Assembly: GCF_001905345.1 (NCBI RefSeq) | Contig: NZ_LFBV01000001.1 | Span: forward strand, 1,313,321-1,377,320 | Reading direction: 5' to 3' | DNA from: Streptomyces uncialis | Lineage (GTDB): Bacteria; Actinomycetota; Actinomycetes; Streptomycetales; Streptomycetaceae | DNA length: 64,000 nucleotides | Translations under genes and position numbers: made by a program | Notes under the pieces: model-generated | Seen by the model: only the letters and a program-made list of their open reading frames with translations | Told to the model about the DNA's origin: nothing | Databases searched by the model: none | Part shown: in pieces, positions 15,966 through 26,417 of the stretch | Position numbering within the stretch: the first letter of the stretch is position 1 | Layout: each line of letters begins with the position of its first letter

Positions 15966-17720
15966 TCAGTCCTTGATTTCGCAGATGACCGCGCCGGAGG
16001 TGACGGAGGCACCGACCTCCGCCCCCAACCCCTTGACCGTCCCGGAACGATGCGCGTTGAGCGGCTGCTCCATCTTCATCGCCTCCAGCACGACCACGAG
16101 GTCCCCTTCCGCGACGACCTGGCCCTCCTCGACGGCGACCTTCACGATCGTGCCCTGCATCGGCGAGGCCAGCGCGTCACCCGAGGCGGCCGGCCCGGAC
16201 TTCTTCACGGCCCGCCGCTTGGGCCGCGCGCCCGCCGCGAGACCGGTGCGGGCGAGCGACATCCCGAGCGAGGACGGCAGCGACACCTCCAGCCGCTTGC
16301 CGCCGACCTCGACGACCACCGTCTCGCGGCCGGTCTCGTCCTCCGCCTCCGCGTCCGCGACAGCGGAGAACGCGGGGATGTCGTTGACGAACTCGGTCTC
16401 GATCCACCGGGTGAAGATCCGGAACGGCGAGGACGTGAACGCGGGGTCGGCGACCACCTTGCGGTGGAAGGGGATCGCCGTGGCCATCCCCTCGACCCGG
16501 AACTCGTCCAGCGCCCGCGCGGCCCGCTGAAGGGCCTGCTCCCGCGTCGCACCGGTCACGATCAGCTTGGCGAGCAGCGAGTCCCACGCGGGACCGATGA
16601 CGCTGCCGGACTCCACACCCGCGTCGAGCCGGACACCGGGCCCGGACGGCGGGGCGAACACCGTGACGGTGCCCGGCGCGGGCAGGAAGCCGCGTCCCGG
16701 GTCCTCGCCGTTGATCCGGAACTCGAAGGAGTGGCCGCGCACCGGCGGGTCGTCGTAGCCGAGGGCCTCACCGTCGGCGATACGGAACATCTCGCGCACG
16801 AGGTCGATCCCGGTGACCTCCTCGGTCACGGGGTGCTCGACCTGGAGCCGGGTGTTGACCTCCAGGAAGGAGATCGTGCCGTCGGCGCCGACCAGGAACT
16901 CGACGGTTCCCGCGCCGACGTACCCGGCCTCCTTGAGGATCGCCTTGGACGACGCGTAGAGCTGGGCGTTCTGCTCGTCGGAGAGGAACGGCGCGGGGGC
17001 CTCCTCGACCAGCTTCTGGTGGCGCCGCTGGAGCGAGCAGTCACGGGTGGACACGACCACGACATTGCCGTGGGTGTCGGCGAGGCACTGGGTCTCGACA
17101 TGCCGGGGCTTGTCGAGATAGCGCTCGACGAAGCACTCGCCGCGGCCGAACGCGGCGACGGCCTCACGGACCGCCGAGTCGTACAGCTCGGGGACCTCCT
17201 CCAGGGTGCGGGCGACCTTCAGCCCGCGCCCGCCACCGCCGAACGCGGCCTTGATCGCGATGGGCAGTCCGTGCTCCTTCGCGAAGGCCACGACCTCGTC
17301 CGCGCCGGACACCGGGTCCGGCGTCCCGGCGACCAGCGGCGCGCCCGCGCGCTGGGCGATGTGCCGGGCGGCGACCTTGTCGCCGAGGTCGCGGATGGCC
17401 TGGGGCGGCGGACCGATCCAGGTCAGGCCCGCGTCGGTCACGGCCTGGGCGAACTCCGCGTTCTCCGACAGGAAGCCGTAGCCCGGGTGCACGGCGTCCG
17501 CGCCCGAGTCCGCCGCCGCCTTGAGTACCTTGGTGATGTCGAGATAGCTGGCGGCGGGGGTGTCCCCACCCAGCGCGAACGCCTCATCCGCCACCCGGAC
17601 ATGCAACGCGTCACGGTCCGGCTCCGCGTAGACCGCCACACTCGCGATCCCCGCGTCCCGGCACGCCCGTGCCACCCGAACCGCGATCTCGCCGCGATTG
17701 GCGATGAGCACCTTCCGCAC
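15966..17720 (-). CDS. accA2: Acyl-CoA (acetyl/propionyl-CoA) carboxylase alpha subunit, biotinylated
   Basis: 584 residues. Biotin carboxylase N-domain ([20 protein letters not shown]), ATP-grasp with [10 protein letters not shown] and [15 protein letters not shown], biotin carboxylase C-domain, a linker rich in E, A, K and P, and a C-terminal biotinyl domain with EAMKMEQP, Lys about 549 being the biotin site. It carboxylates biotin for a partner carboxyltransferase, making malonyl-CoA or methylmalonyl-CoA for fatty acids and polyketides. The GTG at 17720 has AAGGAGGGA upstream; the longer ATG version would add an unconserved leader. Partner subunits (accE, pccB) and biotin ligase lie just upstream on the map. 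Confidence 0.95.
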   Translation of the reverse strand: MRKVLIANRGEIAVRVARACRDAGIASVAVYAEPDRDALHVRVADEAFALGGDTPAASYLDITKVLKAAADSGADAVHPGYGFLSENAEFAQAVTDAGLTWIGPPPQAIRDLGDKVAARHIAQRAGAPLVAGTPDPVSGADEVVAFAKEHGLPIAIKAAFGGGGRGLKVARTLEEVPELYDSAVREAVAAFGRGECFVERYLDKPRHVETQCLADTHGNVVVVSTRDCSLQRRHQKLVEEAPAPFLSDEQNAQLYASSKAILKEAGYVGAGTVEFLVGADGTISFLEVNTRLQVEHPVTEEVTGIDLVREMFRIADGEALGYDDPPVRGHSFEFRINGEDPGRGFLPAPGTVTVFAPPSGPGVRLDAGVESGSVIGPAWDSLLAKLIVTGATREQALQRAARALDEFRVEGMATAIPFHRKVVADPAFTSSPFRIFTRWIETEFVNDIPAFSAVADAEAEDETGRETVVVEVGGKRLEVSLPSSLGMSLARTGLAAGARPKRRAVKKSGPAASGDALASPMQGTIVKVAVEEGQVVAEGDLVVVLEAMKMEQPLNAHRSGTVKGLGAEVGASVTSGAVICEIKD

Positions 17721-18096
17721 GATGGCTCCCTCCTTGCAGTTTTCGACCGGGGGGCCGAACCCCGGACTCCGGCCCGCGGCCCACGGGCCGACGCGGTCCA
17801 CGGGTCCCCGTGCCGCTCACTTCGAAAGACTTCCCCGGAACACGCCGAGTTTAGGGACTGCCGACACGGCCTTACGACCTGTTCCCCCTGGTGAGCTTGC
17901 CCACACAGAGCGTGAGAACGGGTCCCGTGCGCGGTGAAATCCCTCGTCATACCCGGTGCGCAGGAATCCTGTGGAGAACCCTAGCCCCGCTGTGTGGCCA
18001 AGGTCTCTATGAGAGAGCGCTGCCGGAGATCGGGTTTCTTTGTGGAATCCCTACGAATGGCCCAACGGTTCTTTGCGTCGCGCGGGCCGCCTCAGG
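17721..18096. other. Intergenic region upstream of accA2
   Basis: About 375 bp without a recognisable gene between the accA2 start and the maf terminator. It must hold the accA2 promoter on the minus strand. No repeat modules of the composite arrays occur here. I could not place a confident -10/-35 pair. Confidence 0.4.
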
Positions 18097-18130
18097 CCGC
18101 CCTACCCGCGAGTAGGCGCGGGTGGGGCGG
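18097..18130 (-). terminator. maf terminator
   Basis: A 14-bp stem, CCGCCCTACCCGCG (18097-18110) and CGCGGGTGGGGCGG (18117-18130) with one G-U type pair and a 6-nt loop, 9 bp past the maf stop. Confidence 0.75.
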
Positions 18131-18139
18131 CGCGGCAGG

Positions 18140-18757
18140 TCAAGGACGCGGCGTCCACAGGTCGGTGATGCCCACGCCGAGCTCCGCGAGCAGCCGGCGC
18201 AGCAGCGGCAGCGAGATCCCGATGACGTTGCCGTGGTCGCCGTCGATGCCGTCCACGAACGGGGCCGAGCGGCCGTCCAGGGTGAAGGCGCCCGCGACGT
18301 GCAGGGGCTCGCCGGAGGCGACGTACGCGGCGATCTCGGCGTCCGTGGGCTCCCCGAACCGCACCACGGTCGACGCGGTCGCGGAGACATGGCGTCCGGT
18401 GCGGGCGTCGTACACGCAGTGCCCGGTCTGGAGGGTGCCCGCGCGGCCCCGCATGGACTTCCAGCGGGCGGTGGCCTCCTCGGCGTCGGCGGGCTTGCCG
18501 AGCGCCTCGCCGTCGAGGTCGAGGACCGAGTCGCAGCCGACGACCAGCGACCCGGCGCGGACGACCTCCGGCCGGGCGGCGACCACCGACGCCTTGGCCA
18601 CCGCGAGCGCGAGGGCCAGTTCGGCGGGGGTCGGGGCGCTCACGGCGTCCTCGTCGACCCCGCTGACGATGACCTCGGGGTCGAGGCCCGCCTGACGCAG
18701 GAGCCCGAGCCGGGCGGGGGACTGGGAGGCCAGGACGAGGTGACGTGCTTCGCTCAT
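18140..18757 (-). CDS. maf: Maf family nucleotide pyrophosphatase
   Basis: 205 residues, Maf/HAM1-like fold. [19 protein letters not shown] is the family start, [16 protein letters not shown] the phosphate/metal region, and [26 protein letters not shown] the conserved C-terminal signature. Maf proteins hydrolyse noncanonical or modified NTPs to NMPs and pyrophosphate. It lies between accA2 and the accE/pccB genes on the same strand, 61 bp downstream of the small membrane protein gene. Confidence 0.93.
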   Translation of the reverse strand: MSEARHLVLASQSPARLGLLRQAGLDPEVIVSGVDEDAVSAPTPAELALALAVAKASVVAARPEVVRAGSLVVGCDSVLDLDGEALGKPADAEEATARWKSMRGRAGTLQTGHCVYDARTGRHVSATASTVVRFGEPTDAEIAAYVASGEPLHVAGAFTLDGRSAPFVDGIDGDHGNVIGISLPLLRRLLAELGVGITDLWTPRP

Positions 18758-18818
18758 GGACAGAGCGTAGGGCAGCCGGACGGGGCGCCCGGCAGCGGAC
18801 GGGCCCGGCGGGGACGGG

Positions 18819-18947
18819 TCAGCGCAGACCCAGGGTGACCATCGCCAGGATCATGGCGAGGGCCAGCACGATGCCCGCTCTGCGCAGCATGCCCTGCATG
18901 TCGCGCAGTTCCTCGGGCGGCTTGTTCTCGGGGTCGGACCACAGCAT
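18819..18947 (-). CDS. Small single-pass membrane protein (MmpB-like)
   Basis: A 42-residue protein too short for usual gene calling. The acidic N-terminal half ([20 protein letters not shown]) is followed by a hydrophobic helix ([18 protein letters not shown]) ending at a single arginine. Its place between maf and accE matches the conserved small gene annotated in other streptomycetes as a morphogenic membrane protein (MmpB); that name is from memory and the function is not shown by the sequence. The start could be further upstream, but the ATG at 18947 fits the conserved length. No strong ribosome binding site. Confidence 0.72.
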   Translation of the reverse strand: MLWSDPENKPPEELRDMQGMLRRAGIVLALAMILAMVTLGLR

Positions 18948-19069
18948 GTCTTCGATGGTGGAACGGACCGCCGCGCGGCGCCTGAGTACGGGTACCTAAC
19001 TTGCCCCGGCACCCGCCCCACGGCTGCGACGGCCGGGCCGCTACGGCCGGTACGTGCGGGGCGTCCCGG

Positions 19070-19279
19070 CTACGACGGCCAGTACGTGCGGGTCCAGGAC
19101 GACGGGCCCGGCGTGGGCGTGCGGTGGCGGGCCACCCGGGACGGATGGGACCAGGCGTCCGGGAGCCGCCCGGACGACCCGTCCCGGGCCGCGAGCGCGG
19201 CGGCGGCCCGTACCCGGACCACCGCCAGGGCGGCGGCCAGCTCCTCCGGGGTGGGGTTGCCCCTCACTACCTTGATCAT
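19070..19279 (-). CDS. accE: Acyl-CoA carboxylase epsilon subunit
   Basis: 69 residues. The N-terminus (MIKVVRGNPTPEELAAALAVV) is the family hallmark of actinobacterial epsilon subunits, and the C-terminal part (WSHPSRV) is also typical. Epsilon bridges the carboxyltransferase (beta) and biotin carboxylase (alpha) and raises activity. It starts 49 bp after the pccB stop codon, so it is cotranscribed. Confidence 0.9.
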   Translation of the reverse strand: MIKVVRGNPTPEELAAALAVVRVRAAAALAARDGSSGRLPDAWSHPSRVARHRTPTPGPSSWTRTYWPS

Positions 19280-19328
19280 GGCGGCGACTCCTCAGCGACG
19301 GCCGGGACGGGGTACGGGGAACAGGTCC

Positions 19329-20960
19329 CTACAGCGGGATGTTCCCGTGCTTCTTGGGCGGCAGGTTCTCCCGCTTGGTACGGAGCTGGCGCAGCCCCCG
19401 CACGACATGGCGGCGGGTCTCCGAGGGGACGACCACCGCGTCGACATAGCCGCGCTCGGCGGCCGTGTACGGGTTCAGCAGGGTGTCCTCGTACTCCTGG
19501 ACGAGACGGGCGCGGAGCTCCTCGCGCTCGTCCTCGGGCACCCCGGCGATGGTCCGGCGGTGCAGGATGTTGACGGCGCCCTGTGCGCCCATCACGGCGA
19601 TCTGCGCCGTCGGCCAGGCCAGGTTGAGGTCCGCGCCCAGATGCTTGGAGCCCATCACGTCGTACGCGCCGCCGAACGCCTTGCGGGTGATCACGGTGAT
19701 CAGCGGGACGGTCGCCTCCGCGTACGCGTAGATCAGTTTGGCGCCCCGGCGGATGATGCCCTCGTGCTCCTGGCCGACACCCGGCAGGAACCCGGGGACG
19801 TCCACGAAGGTGAGGACGGGGACGTTGAACGCGTCGCAGGTACGGACGAAGCGGGCCGCCTTCTCGGAGGCGTCGATGTCCAGACAGCCCGCGAACCGCA
19901 TCGGCTGGTTGGCGACGATCCCCACCGGACGCCCCTCGACCCGGCCGAAGCCGGTGAGGATGTTCGGCGCGAACATCGCCTGCGTCTCCAGGAACTCACC
20001 GTCGTCCAGCACATGCTCGACGATCGTGTGCATGTCGTACGGCTGGTTGGCGCTGTCCGGGATCAGGGTGTCCAGCTCACGGTCCTCGTCCGTGAGCTCC
20101 AGCTCCGCCTCCTCGGTGAACGCGGGCGGCTCGCTGAGATTGTTCGACGGCAGGTACGACAGCAGCGACTTGACGTACTCGACGGCGTCCTTCTCGTCGC
20201 CCGCCATGTGATGCGCGACACCGGACGTCGTGTTGTGGGTGCGCGCCCCGCCCAGCTCCTCGAAGCCGACGTCCTCACCGGTCACCGTCTTGATGACATC
20301 GGGGCCGGTGATGAACATGTGCGACGTCTCGTCGACCATCACCGTGAAGTCGGTGATCGCGGGCGAGTACACCGCGCCGCCCGCGCACGGGCCGACGACC
20401 AGCGAGATCTGCGGGATCACCCCGGACGCGTGGGTGTTGCGGCGGAAGATCTCCCCGTACATCCCGAGGGCCATCACGCCCTCCTGGATACGGGCGCCGC
20501 CGGAGTCGTTGATCCCGATCACCGGACAGCCCGTGCGCAGCGCGAAGTCCATCACCTTGACGATCTTCTGGCCGTAGACCTCGCCGAGCGCGCCGCCGAA
20601 GACCGTGAAGTCCTGCGAGAACACCGCCACCGGACGGCCGTCGACCGTGCCGTACCCGGTCACCACCCCGTCGCCGTAGGGGCGGTTGTCCGCCAGCCCG
20701 AAGGCGGTCGAACGGTGCCGCGCGAACTCGTCCAGCTCCACGAACGAGTCCTCGTCCAGCAGCAGACCGATCCGCTCACGGGCCGTCAGCTTGCCCTTCG
20801 CGTGCTGCTTCCCGACCGCCCGCGCCGAACCGGCGTGGGTCGCCTCGTCGACGCGCCGCCGCAGATCGGCGATCTTCCCCGCCGTGGTGCGGACGTCGAT
20901 CGCCGGACCGCCCGCGGCGGCCCCGGGCTCGGAGGTAGGGGACTCTTCCGGCTTGGACAT
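19329..20960 (-). CDS. pccB: Acyl-CoA carboxylase beta subunit (carboxyltransferase)
   Basis: 543 residues, two crotonase-like carboxyltransferase domains. Visible features include [15 protein letters not shown], the oxyanion-hole segment [27 protein letters not shown] and, in the C-domain, [34 protein letters not shown] and [19 protein letters not shown]. It transfers CO2 from biotin to acetyl- or propionyl-CoA. An Asp near the acyl-CoA pocket favours propionyl-CoA in known enzymes; I did not resolve it here. It lies upstream of accE, divergent from birA, which biotinylates its alpha partner. Confidence 0.95.
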   Translation of the reverse strand: MSKPEESPTSEPGAAAGGPAIDVRTTAGKIADLRRRVDEATHAGSARAVGKQHAKGKLTARERIGLLLDEDSFVELDEFARHRSTAFGLADNRPYGDGVVTGYGTVDGRPVAVFSQDFTVFGGALGEVYGQKIVKVMDFALRTGCPVIGINDSGGARIQEGVMALGMYGEIFRRNTHASGVIPQISLVVGPCAGGAVYSPAITDFTVMVDETSHMFITGPDVIKTVTGEDVGFEELGGARTHNTTSGVAHHMAGDEKDAVEYVKSLLSYLPSNNLSEPPAFTEEAELELTDEDRELDTLIPDSANQPYDMHTIVEHVLDDGEFLETQAMFAPNILTGFGRVEGRPVGIVANQPMRFAGCLDIDASEKAARFVRTCDAFNVPVLTFVDVPGFLPGVGQEHEGIIRRGAKLIYAYAEATVPLITVITRKAFGGAYDVMGSKHLGADLNLAWPTAQIAVMGAQGAVNILHRRTIAGVPEDEREELRARLVQEYEDTLLNPYTAAERGYVDAVVVPSETRRHVVRGLRQLRTKRENLPPKKHGNIPL

Positions 20961-21135
20961 CGGCGTGCGGCTCCCTGGATCACGTGGCGGACGGCTGGAC
21001 GGGGACGGGGGGAACCGGCCGGCGGGGAAGCCGCTACGGGCGGCCTCGGCGCGGTGACCGGGGGCTACGTTTCGTAGCGTATCGGCGGCGATACCGTTCG
21101 GCAGTGCGGCGTTTGCCACACCTAGGGTGGCTTGC

Positions 21136-22008
21136 ATGACGTCACCGGATGCTGCTGACAATCGCTGGTCCGACCTCGACCGACCGCCGCTGAACGCGAC
21201 GGCGCTGCGGCGCGCCCTGGTCCGGCCCGGGTCCCTGTGGACCTCGCTGGACGTCGTCGCCGCGACCGGCTCCACCAATACCGACCTCGCCGCCCGCGCG
21301 GACACCCTGCCCGAGGGCGCGGTGCTCGTCGCGGAGGCCCAGGACACCGGCCGGGGCCGTCTCGACCGCCGCTGGAACGCGCCGGCCCGCTCGGGGATCT
21401 TCGTCTCCGTCCTCCTGAAGCCCGGCGACCCGGACCGCGGCCCCGTCCCCACCGAACGGTGGGGCTGGCTGCCGCTGCTCGCCGGGGTGGCCGTCGCCAC
21501 CGCCCTGTCCCGGGCGGCCGGGGTCGACACGGCACTCAAGTGGCCCAACGACCTCCTGGTCACGGTCGACGGCGAGGAGCGCAAGGCGGGCGGCATCCTC
21601 GCCGAACGCGCGGGCGCGGACGCCGTCGTCCTCGGCATCGGCCTCAACGTCACCCTGCGCGCCGACGAGCTGCCCGTGCCCGGCGCGGGCTCCCTCGCGC
21701 TCGCGGGCGCCGTCACCACCGACCGCGACCCGCTGCTGCGGGCCGTGCTGCGCTCCCTGGAGCAGTGGTACGGCGACTGGCGCGCGAGCGGCGGCGACCC
21801 GATGGTCTCCCGGCTCCAGAGCACGTACGCCGCGGGCTGCTCGACCCTCGGCCGCACGGTGCGGGCGCTGCTGCCCGGGGACCGGGAGCTGGTGGGTGAG
21901 GCGGTCGCCGTGGACGGGGACGGGCGGCTGGTCATCGCCACCGCCGGCGGCACCCGGCAGGCCGTCGGCGCGGGTGACATCGTCCATCTGCGTCCGGCGG
22001 CGGACTGA
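21136..22008 (+). CDS. birA: Biotin--[acetyl-CoA-carboxylase] ligase
   Basis: 290 residues, BirA catalytic and C-terminal domains without the N-terminal DNA-binding domain of E. coli Bir[13 protein letters not shown] binds biotin, [16 protein letters not shown] is the adenylate loop, LKWPNDLLV and KAGGILAE complete the active site. It attaches biotin to the Lys of the carboxylase alpha subunit. The ATG at 21136 was preferred over the GTG at 21127. Divergent from pccB. Confidence 0.95.
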   Translation: MTSPDAADNRWSDLDRPPLNATALRRALVRPGSLWTSLDVVAATGSTNTDLAARADTLPEGAVLVAEAQDTGRGRLDRRWNAPARSGIFVSVLLKPGDPDRGPVPTERWGWLPLLAGVAVATALSRAAGVDTALKWPNDLLVTVDGEERKAGGILAERAGADAVVLGIGLNVTLRADELPVPGAGSLALAGAVTTDRDPLLRAVLRSLEQWYGDWRASGGDPMVSRLQSTYAAGCSTLGRTVRALLPGDRELVGEAVAVDGDGRLVIATAGGTRQAVGAGDIVHLRPAAD

Positions 22009-22146
22009 CCCCCCGTCGTTCGAGGTGGTTCCCGTCGCCGGACCGTCCGGTCGGGAGTGAGCCACGGCACACCTGCCGTACTGTGTCTCTTCGGGGGCCT
22101 CTTCGGAGGCGTCCCTGACCGCGTGGCAGATCGGAAGGCAGCAGGC

Positions 22147-23325
22147 GTGACCGTCGACGACACGGGCCCGGGAGCCGAGAGGGGCGGCGTCCCCGACGGC
22201 GACCCCGGCGGCACGGACGCGTCCGGCGGCCCGGGTGGTCCCGACGGGCCGGACCTGCCGGGCGGCGCGGGCGGACCGGACGAGGAGGAGGGGGACGACC
22301 CCCTCGCGCTCCGGCTCGAACAGCTGATCCTCGGCGCCGAGCGCCGCTACACCCCCTTCCAGGCGGCCCGCAGCGCGGGCGTCTCCATGGAGCTGGCGTC
22401 CCGCTTCTGGCGGGCGATGGGCTTCGCCGACATCGGCCAGGCACGCGCCCTCACCGAGGCGGACGTCCTCGCGCTGCGGCGGCTCGCCGGACTCGTCGAG
22501 GCCGGGCTGCTCAGCGAGGCCATGGCCGTGCAGGTCGCCCGGTCCACCGGGCAGACCACGGCGCGGCTCGCGGAGTGGCAGATCGACTCGTTCCTGGAAG
22601 GCCTCACCGAACCCCCGGAGCCGGGGATGACGCGGACCGAGGTCACCTATCCGCTGATGGAGCTGCTGCTGCCGGAGCTGGAGGAGTTCCTCGTCTACGT
22701 CTGGCGCCGCCAGCTCGCCGCGGCCACCGGCCGGGTCGTGCAGGCCGCGGACGACGAGGAGATGGTCGACCGCCGGCTCGCCGTCGGCTTCGCGGACCTC
22801 GTGGGCTTCACCCGGCTGACCCGCCGGATGGAGGAGGAGGAGCTGGGCGAGCTGGTGGAGGCGTTCGAGACCACCTCCGCGGACCTCGTCGCCGCGCACG
22901 GCGGGCGCCTCGTCAAGACCCTCGGGGACGAGGTGCTGTACGCGGCGGACGACGCGGGGGTCGCGGCGGAGATCGCGCTGCGGCTCATCGAGACGATGGC
23001 CGGTGACGAGACCATGCCCGAGCTGCGCGTCGGTATGGCCTTCGGCACGGTCACCACACGTATGGGCGATGTCTTCGGTACGACGGTGAACCTCGCCAGC
23101 AGGCTGACGTCGATAGCTCCGCGGGACGCCGTCCTGGTGGACGGGGCGTTCGCCGAGGAGCTGACGCGTACCGGGGACGCGCCGAAGGCCGGGTCGGAGG
23201 GCGACCCGAAGGACCCCGGCGACGGGGGTGCCCCGGCCCACCGTTTCGCCCTCCAGCCGATGTGGCAGCGCCCCGTGCGGGGACTGGGCGTGGTCGAGCC
23301 CTGGCTGCTGACACGCAACACCTAG
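22147..23325 (+). CDS. cya: Adenylate cyclase, class III, with N-terminal regulatory domain
   Basis: 392 residues. A Gly/Pro/Asp-rich disordered start (about 60 residues), an adenylate cyclase regulatory helical region (about 70-190, starting [20 protein letters not shown]) and a class III cyclase domain from about 205. [17 protein letters not shown] holds a metal-binding Asp, [15 protein letters not shown] the second, and [25 protein letters not shown] the transition-state region. It makes cAMP, which affects germination and development in Streptomyces. GTG start with GGAAGG 8 nt upstream. Cytosolic, no membrane segments. Confidence 0.93.
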   Translation: MTVDDTGPGAERGGVPDGDPGGTDASGGPGGPDGPDLPGGAGGPDEEEGDDPLALRLEQLILGAERRYTPFQAARSAGVSMELASRFWRAMGFADIGQARALTEADVLALRRLAGLVEAGLLSEAMAVQVARSTGQTTARLAEWQIDSFLEGLTEPPEPGMTRTEVTYPLMELLLPELEEFLVYVWRRQLAAATGRVVQAADDEEMVDRRLAVGFADLVGFTRLTRRMEEEELGELVEAFETTSADLVAAHGGRLVKTLGDEVLYAADDAGVAAEIALRLIETMAGDETMPELRVGMAFGTVTTRMGDVFGTTVNLASRLTSIAPRDAVLVDGAFAEELTRTGDAPKAGSEGDPKDPGDGGAPAHRFALQPMWQRPVRGLGVVEPWLLTRNT

Positions 23326-23338
23326 ACGGGGTCCGTGG

Positions 23339-23830
23339 GTTTCCCCCGCGGGTCGCCTTCGCTTGCGCTTCCCAGGTCTGTCCGGCGTGGCGTACTTCGT
23401 TCCTGTGCCGTCGCTCGGTGGTTTCGCGCAGTTCCCCGCGCCCCTTTGGGGCGCGTTCTGCTTGTTCTTCGGGTCGGTGCCGGTCGGGATTCTCCGTCCT
23501 CGATCCGACACGCTCGGTACGACGTCCCCCTTGCCGGACTGAAGAGCATCGGAGTCTGCGGGCAGAGATTCCCGCCCACCCCCTTCCGCAGCAGCGCGAC
23601 TGCACGAGGAGGGGGGTGCCCCTTCAGGGGCGCGGGGAACTGCGCAAAAGACGAGAACCGGCCCGCACCCGAAGAACAAACCCGAAGGGGCAGCATCCAG
23701 GGGCGCGGGGAACTGCGCAACCACCGAGCGACGGCACAGGAACGAGGTGCGCCCCGCCGGACAGACCTGGGACGCGCAAGCGAAGGCGACCCGCGGGGAA
23801 CTGCGCACCCCACGAACGGCCCGCACAGGG
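23339..23830. repeat. Composite intergenic repeat array 4
   Basis: Begins 14 bp past the cya stop codon. Module order: GGTCGCCTTCGCTTGCGCTT, one GCGCAGTTCCCCGCGCCCC unit, the core (23437-23614), then inverse units. A long open frame runs from the array into the enoyl-CoA hydratase gene but is not coding within the array. Confidence 0.87.
23437..23614 (+). repeat. Conserved core of the composite repeat, copy 4
   Basis: Starts with the hairpin CGCGCCCC-TTT-GGGGCGCG (23437-23455), 112 bp past the cya stop. Haplotype GTGTCGGAT (read on the complementary strand). Same orientation as cya. Confidence 0.85.
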
Positions 23831-23893
23831 ACAAGTGCGATCAGTACTGGGAACCCGGGGGCACTGGCGGGGGCGGACGGTGGAATGATTGGG

Positions 23894-23905
23894 TAACGGT
23901 CGTTA
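23894..23905. promoter_or_regulatory. Candidate operator TAACG-GT-CGTTA
   Basis: An inverted repeat with 5-bp arms directly in front of the ribosome binding site of the enoyl-CoA hydratase gene. Position and form suit a TetR-type repressor of a fatty-acid gene. No experimental motif is matched with certainty. Confidence 0.4.
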
Positions 23906-23919
23906 ACGAGGAGGCGGGT

Positions 23920-24714
23920 GTGGACGAACTCCGGTTCGGGGACTTCGTGGTCGTACGGCGGCACGGCAGCGTCACAGAGCTGGTGCTGGACCGCCCGAAA
24001 GCGATGAACGCCGTCTCGACGGACATGGCCCGCGCGCTGACAGCGGCCTGCGCCGACCTCACCGCGGACCCCGCGACCCGCGTGGTGGTCCTGACCTCCA
24101 CCCACCCGAAAGCCTTCTGCGTGGGCGCGGACCTCAAGGAACGCAACAGCTTCACCGACCAGGACCTCCTGCGTCAGCGCCCCGTGACCCGCGCCGCGTA
24201 CACCGCGGTGCTCGACCTGCCCGTCCCCACCCTCGCCGCGGTCCACGGCTTCGCCCTCGGCGGCGGCTTCGAGATCGCGCTCTCCTGCGACCTGATCGTC
24301 GCGGACCCCACCGCGGTGGTGGGGCTGCCCGAGGTCTCCGTCGGGGTGATCCCGGGCGGCGGCGGCACCCAGCTGCTGCCCCGCAGGATCGGCGCCGCCC
24401 GCGCGGCCGAGCTGATCTTCACCGCCCGCCGGGTCCCCGCCGTGGAGGCCCACGCGCTGGGCCTCGTGGACGTCCTGGCGGAGGAGGGCGAGGACCGCGA
24501 GCAGGCCCTGGCCCTCGCCGCCCGTATCGCCGCGAACTCCCCGGTCGGCCTGCGCGCCGCCAAGCGGGCGCTGCGGCTGGGCCACGGTCTCGACCTGCGC
24601 GCCGGCCTGGAGGTCGAGGACGCGGCATGGCGGTCGGTCGCCTTCTCCGGTGACCGCGCCGAGGGTGTGGCCGCGTTCAACGAGAAGCGGACGCCCGACT
24701 GGCCCGGGGAGTGA
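23920..24714 (+). CDS. Enoyl-CoA hydratase/isomerase family protein
   Basis: 264 residues, crotonase fold. VTELVLDRPKAMNAVSTDMA is the family start; KAFCVGADLKER and AAVHGFALGGGFEIALSCDLIVA form the oxyanion hole; GLPEVSVGVIPGGGGTQLLPRRIG carries the catalytic Glu region. It probably hydrates enoyl-CoA in beta-oxidation, but crotonase members vary in reaction. The GTG at 23920 is preceded by GAGGAGG; longer starts would lie in the repeat array. A palindrome TAACGGTCGTTA lies just upstream. Confidence 0.92.
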   Translation: MDELRFGDFVVVRRHGSVTELVLDRPKAMNAVSTDMARALTAACADLTADPATRVVVLTSTHPKAFCVGADLKERNSFTDQDLLRQRPVTRAAYTAVLDLPVPTLAAVHGFALGGGFEIALSCDLIVADPTAVVGLPEVSVGVIPGGGGTQLLPRRIGAARAAELIFTARRVPAVEAHALGLVDVLAEEGEDREQALALAARIAANSPVGLRAAKRALRLGHGLDLRAGLEVEDAAWRSVAFSGDRAEGVAAFNEKRTPDWPGE

Positions 24715-24719
24715 CGAGC

Positions 24720-24750
24720 GGCGGTACGGGCGGGACCCGTCCGTACCGCC
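24720..24750 (+). terminator. Terminator after enoyl-CoA hydratase
   Basis: Inverted repeat GGCGGTACGG (24720-24729) and CCGTACCGCC (24741-24750), with additional inner pairing, 6 bp past the stop codon. Confidence 0.7.
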
Positions 24751-24795
24751 TGCCCCATCAATGCGCCAAAACCAGCCAAACATCCCTAACCTGTC

Positions 24796-25971
24796 ATGAT
24801 GGGTGACGATGTGCGGCTGCGGGGTGTCGTGGAACTGGCGCAGGGCATGGCGGCGGCCCGCACCCCCCGGGAGTCCTGGCGTGCCGCCGCGGAAGGCGCC
24901 TGCCGCGCCCTCGCGGGGGACTTCGCCGCGCTGTCGGTGTGGGAGCGGGAACTGGGCCTGCTGAGGGTCCTCGTCAACGCGGGTGAGCGGGTCGCGGGCG
25001 AGGAGGAGTTCCCGGAGCGCGAGGTTTACCCCGTGCACGAGTTCCCCGAGATCACCGAGTTCCTGCACGAGCGCTGGGTGGGCGGCGGCGAGCCCGACGC
25101 CTGGGTCGAGACCGCCGAGGGCCCCGCCGGGGGCACCCCCGGCTACTGCCATCAGCGGGTCGCCGCGCTGCGCCGCCGCGGCCGGGGCTGCTGTGTCGTC
25201 GCGCCGATCGTGCTGCACGGCCGGGCGTGGGGCGAGCTCTACGTGGCGCGCGCCGCGGGGGCCCGGGTCTTCGGCCAGGTGGACGCCGACTTCGCCACCG
25301 TGCTCGCGTCCGTCGTCGCCGCCGGGCTGGCGCAGACCGAGCGGCTTGAGGAGGCCCGCAGGCTCGCGTTCACCGATTCGCTCACCGGGCTCGCCAACCG
25401 CCGTGCGGTCGACGCGAACCTGGACGACGCGGTCGACCGGCACCGCTCCGAGGGAGTCGTCGTGAGTCTGGTGGTGTGCGACCTCAACGGGCTCAAGCGG
25501 GTCAACGACACCCAGGGGCACGCCGTCGGCGATCAACTGCTGGAACGGTTCGGCTCGGTGCTGTCGCTGTGCGGGGCCATGCTGCCGGGCACCCTCGCCG
25601 CGCGGCTCGGTGGTGACGAGTTCTGCCTGCTCGCGGTCGGTCCCCCGGCGGACGAGGTGGTGCGGGTCGCGGAGGAGCTGTGCCGCCGGGCCGCCGCGCT
25701 GGGGCTCGGGGACGGTGTCGCGTGCGGGGTCGCCTCCACGGGCGACCCGATCGGCGCGGTGCGGTCCGCCCGGCGGCTGTTCCGGCTCGCGGACGCCGCC
25801 CAGTACCGGGCCAAGGCCGCGCGGTCGCCGCTGCCGGTGGTCGCGGGCCGGTCCGGGCCCGACGACCCGGTCGTCCGGCTCGCGGACGCCACCGCCCCGC
25901 CCGCCGGCGAGCCCGCCCCGCCCGTCGGGGAACGCCGCCGCTTCCGCCGCTGGCGGGACCGTCAGGGGTAG
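24796..25971 (+). CDS. GAF-GGDEF diguanylate cyclase
   Basis: 391 residues. An N-terminal GAF-like sensor domain (about 1-185) leads into a GGDEF domain with FTDSLTGLANRRAVDANL and RLGGDEFC (GGDEF at 272-276). The intact signature predicts c-di-GMP synthesis, a signal that blocks development in Streptomyces. The inhibitory RxxD site five residues before the signature is absent (LPGT instead), so product inhibition by that route is not expected. The C-terminus is a proline-rich, then basic tail. Two adjacent ATGs; no ribosome binding site, so possibly leaderless. No membrane segments. Confidence 0.92.
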   Translation: MMGDDVRLRGVVELAQGMAAARTPRESWRAAAEGACRALAGDFAALSVWERELGLLRVLVNAGERVAGEEEFPEREVYPVHEFPEITEFLHERWVGGGEPDAWVETAEGPAGGTPGYCHQRVAALRRRGRGCCVVAPIVLHGRAWGELYVARAAGARVFGQVDADFATVLASVVAAGLAQTERLEEARRLAFTDSLTGLANRRAVDANLDDAVDRHRSEGVVVSLVVCDLNGLKRVNDTQGHAVGDQLLERFGSVLSLCGAMLPGTLAARLGGDEFCLLAVGPPADEVVRVAEELCRRAAALGLGDGVACGVASTGDPIGAVRSARRLFRLADAAQYRAKAARSPLPVVAGRSGPDDPVVRLADATAPPAGEPAPPVGERRRFRRWRDRQG

Positions 25972-26114
25972 CGGCGGCGGGGGTGTGTGAAGCGTGTCGG
26001 ATGTGGCGTGGATCACTTGCCGTGGTGGATGAGAACGTCCGTGCTGTGCTGTCTTCCCTGTGAAGAGCCCGTCGGCAGTCGTCGGCGGGTGTGCAGCGAA
26101 GGGACGCCATTGCC

Positions 26115-26321
26115 ATGACGGACGCCGTGAAGGGCCCCGCGAGTTACTTCCCCGCGATCGAGAAGAAGCACGGACGCCCGATCGCGGAGTGGCTGGAACT
26201 CATCCATGCCTCGCCGCTCACCAAGCACATGGAACTGGTCGCCTGGCTCAAGTCCGCGCACGGACTGGGTCACGGCCACGCCAACGCGCTGGTCGCCCAC
26301 GTCCGCGCGGGCGGCAAGTGA
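26115..26321 (+). CDS. DUF4287 domain protein
   Basis: 68 residues, all of it the DUF4287 domain: PASYFPAIEKKHGRPIAEWLELI and GHGHANALVAHVRAGGK are typical. Small helical protein of unknown function, common in actinobacteria. GAAGGGA lies about 10 nt upstream of the ATG. A palindromic hairpin follows the stop codon, and hutH follows on the same strand with its own promoter. Confidence 0.85.
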   Translation: MTDAVKGPASYFPAIEKKHGRPIAEWLELIHASPLTKHMELVAWLKSAHGLGHGHANALVAHVRAGGK

Positions 26322-26328
26322 CCCGTGA

Positions 26329-26350
26329 GAGGCCCCGTACGGGGCCCCTC
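26329..26350 (+). terminator. Palindromic hairpin before hutH
   Basis: GAGGCCCCGT ACGGGGCCCCTC, nearly self-complementary, 7 bp past the DUF4287 stop codon. Confidence 0.55.
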
Positions 26351-26381
26351 CGGGTGTGAGGAGTCCCGTCCCGCCGGCGTC

Positions 26382-26410
26382 GTGACAAGCCGGAATTCAC
26401 TGCGTACGCT
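26382..26410 (+). promoter_or_regulatory. hutH leaderless promoter
   Basis: GTGACA (26382-26387), 17-nt spacer, TACGCT (26405-26410), then 7 nt to the ATG. No ribosome binding site is present, so the transcript should begin at or within a base or two of the start codon. Confidence 0.7.
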
Positions 26411-26417
26411 CCTGAAT

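Noticed and set aside
21142..26016. Open frame of 1624 codons on the minus strand
   Set aside because: It runs antisense through birA, cya, the enoyl-CoA hydratase and the GGDEF gene. Composition is Arg/Gly/Pro-rich without domains, a typical shadow in high-GC DNA.
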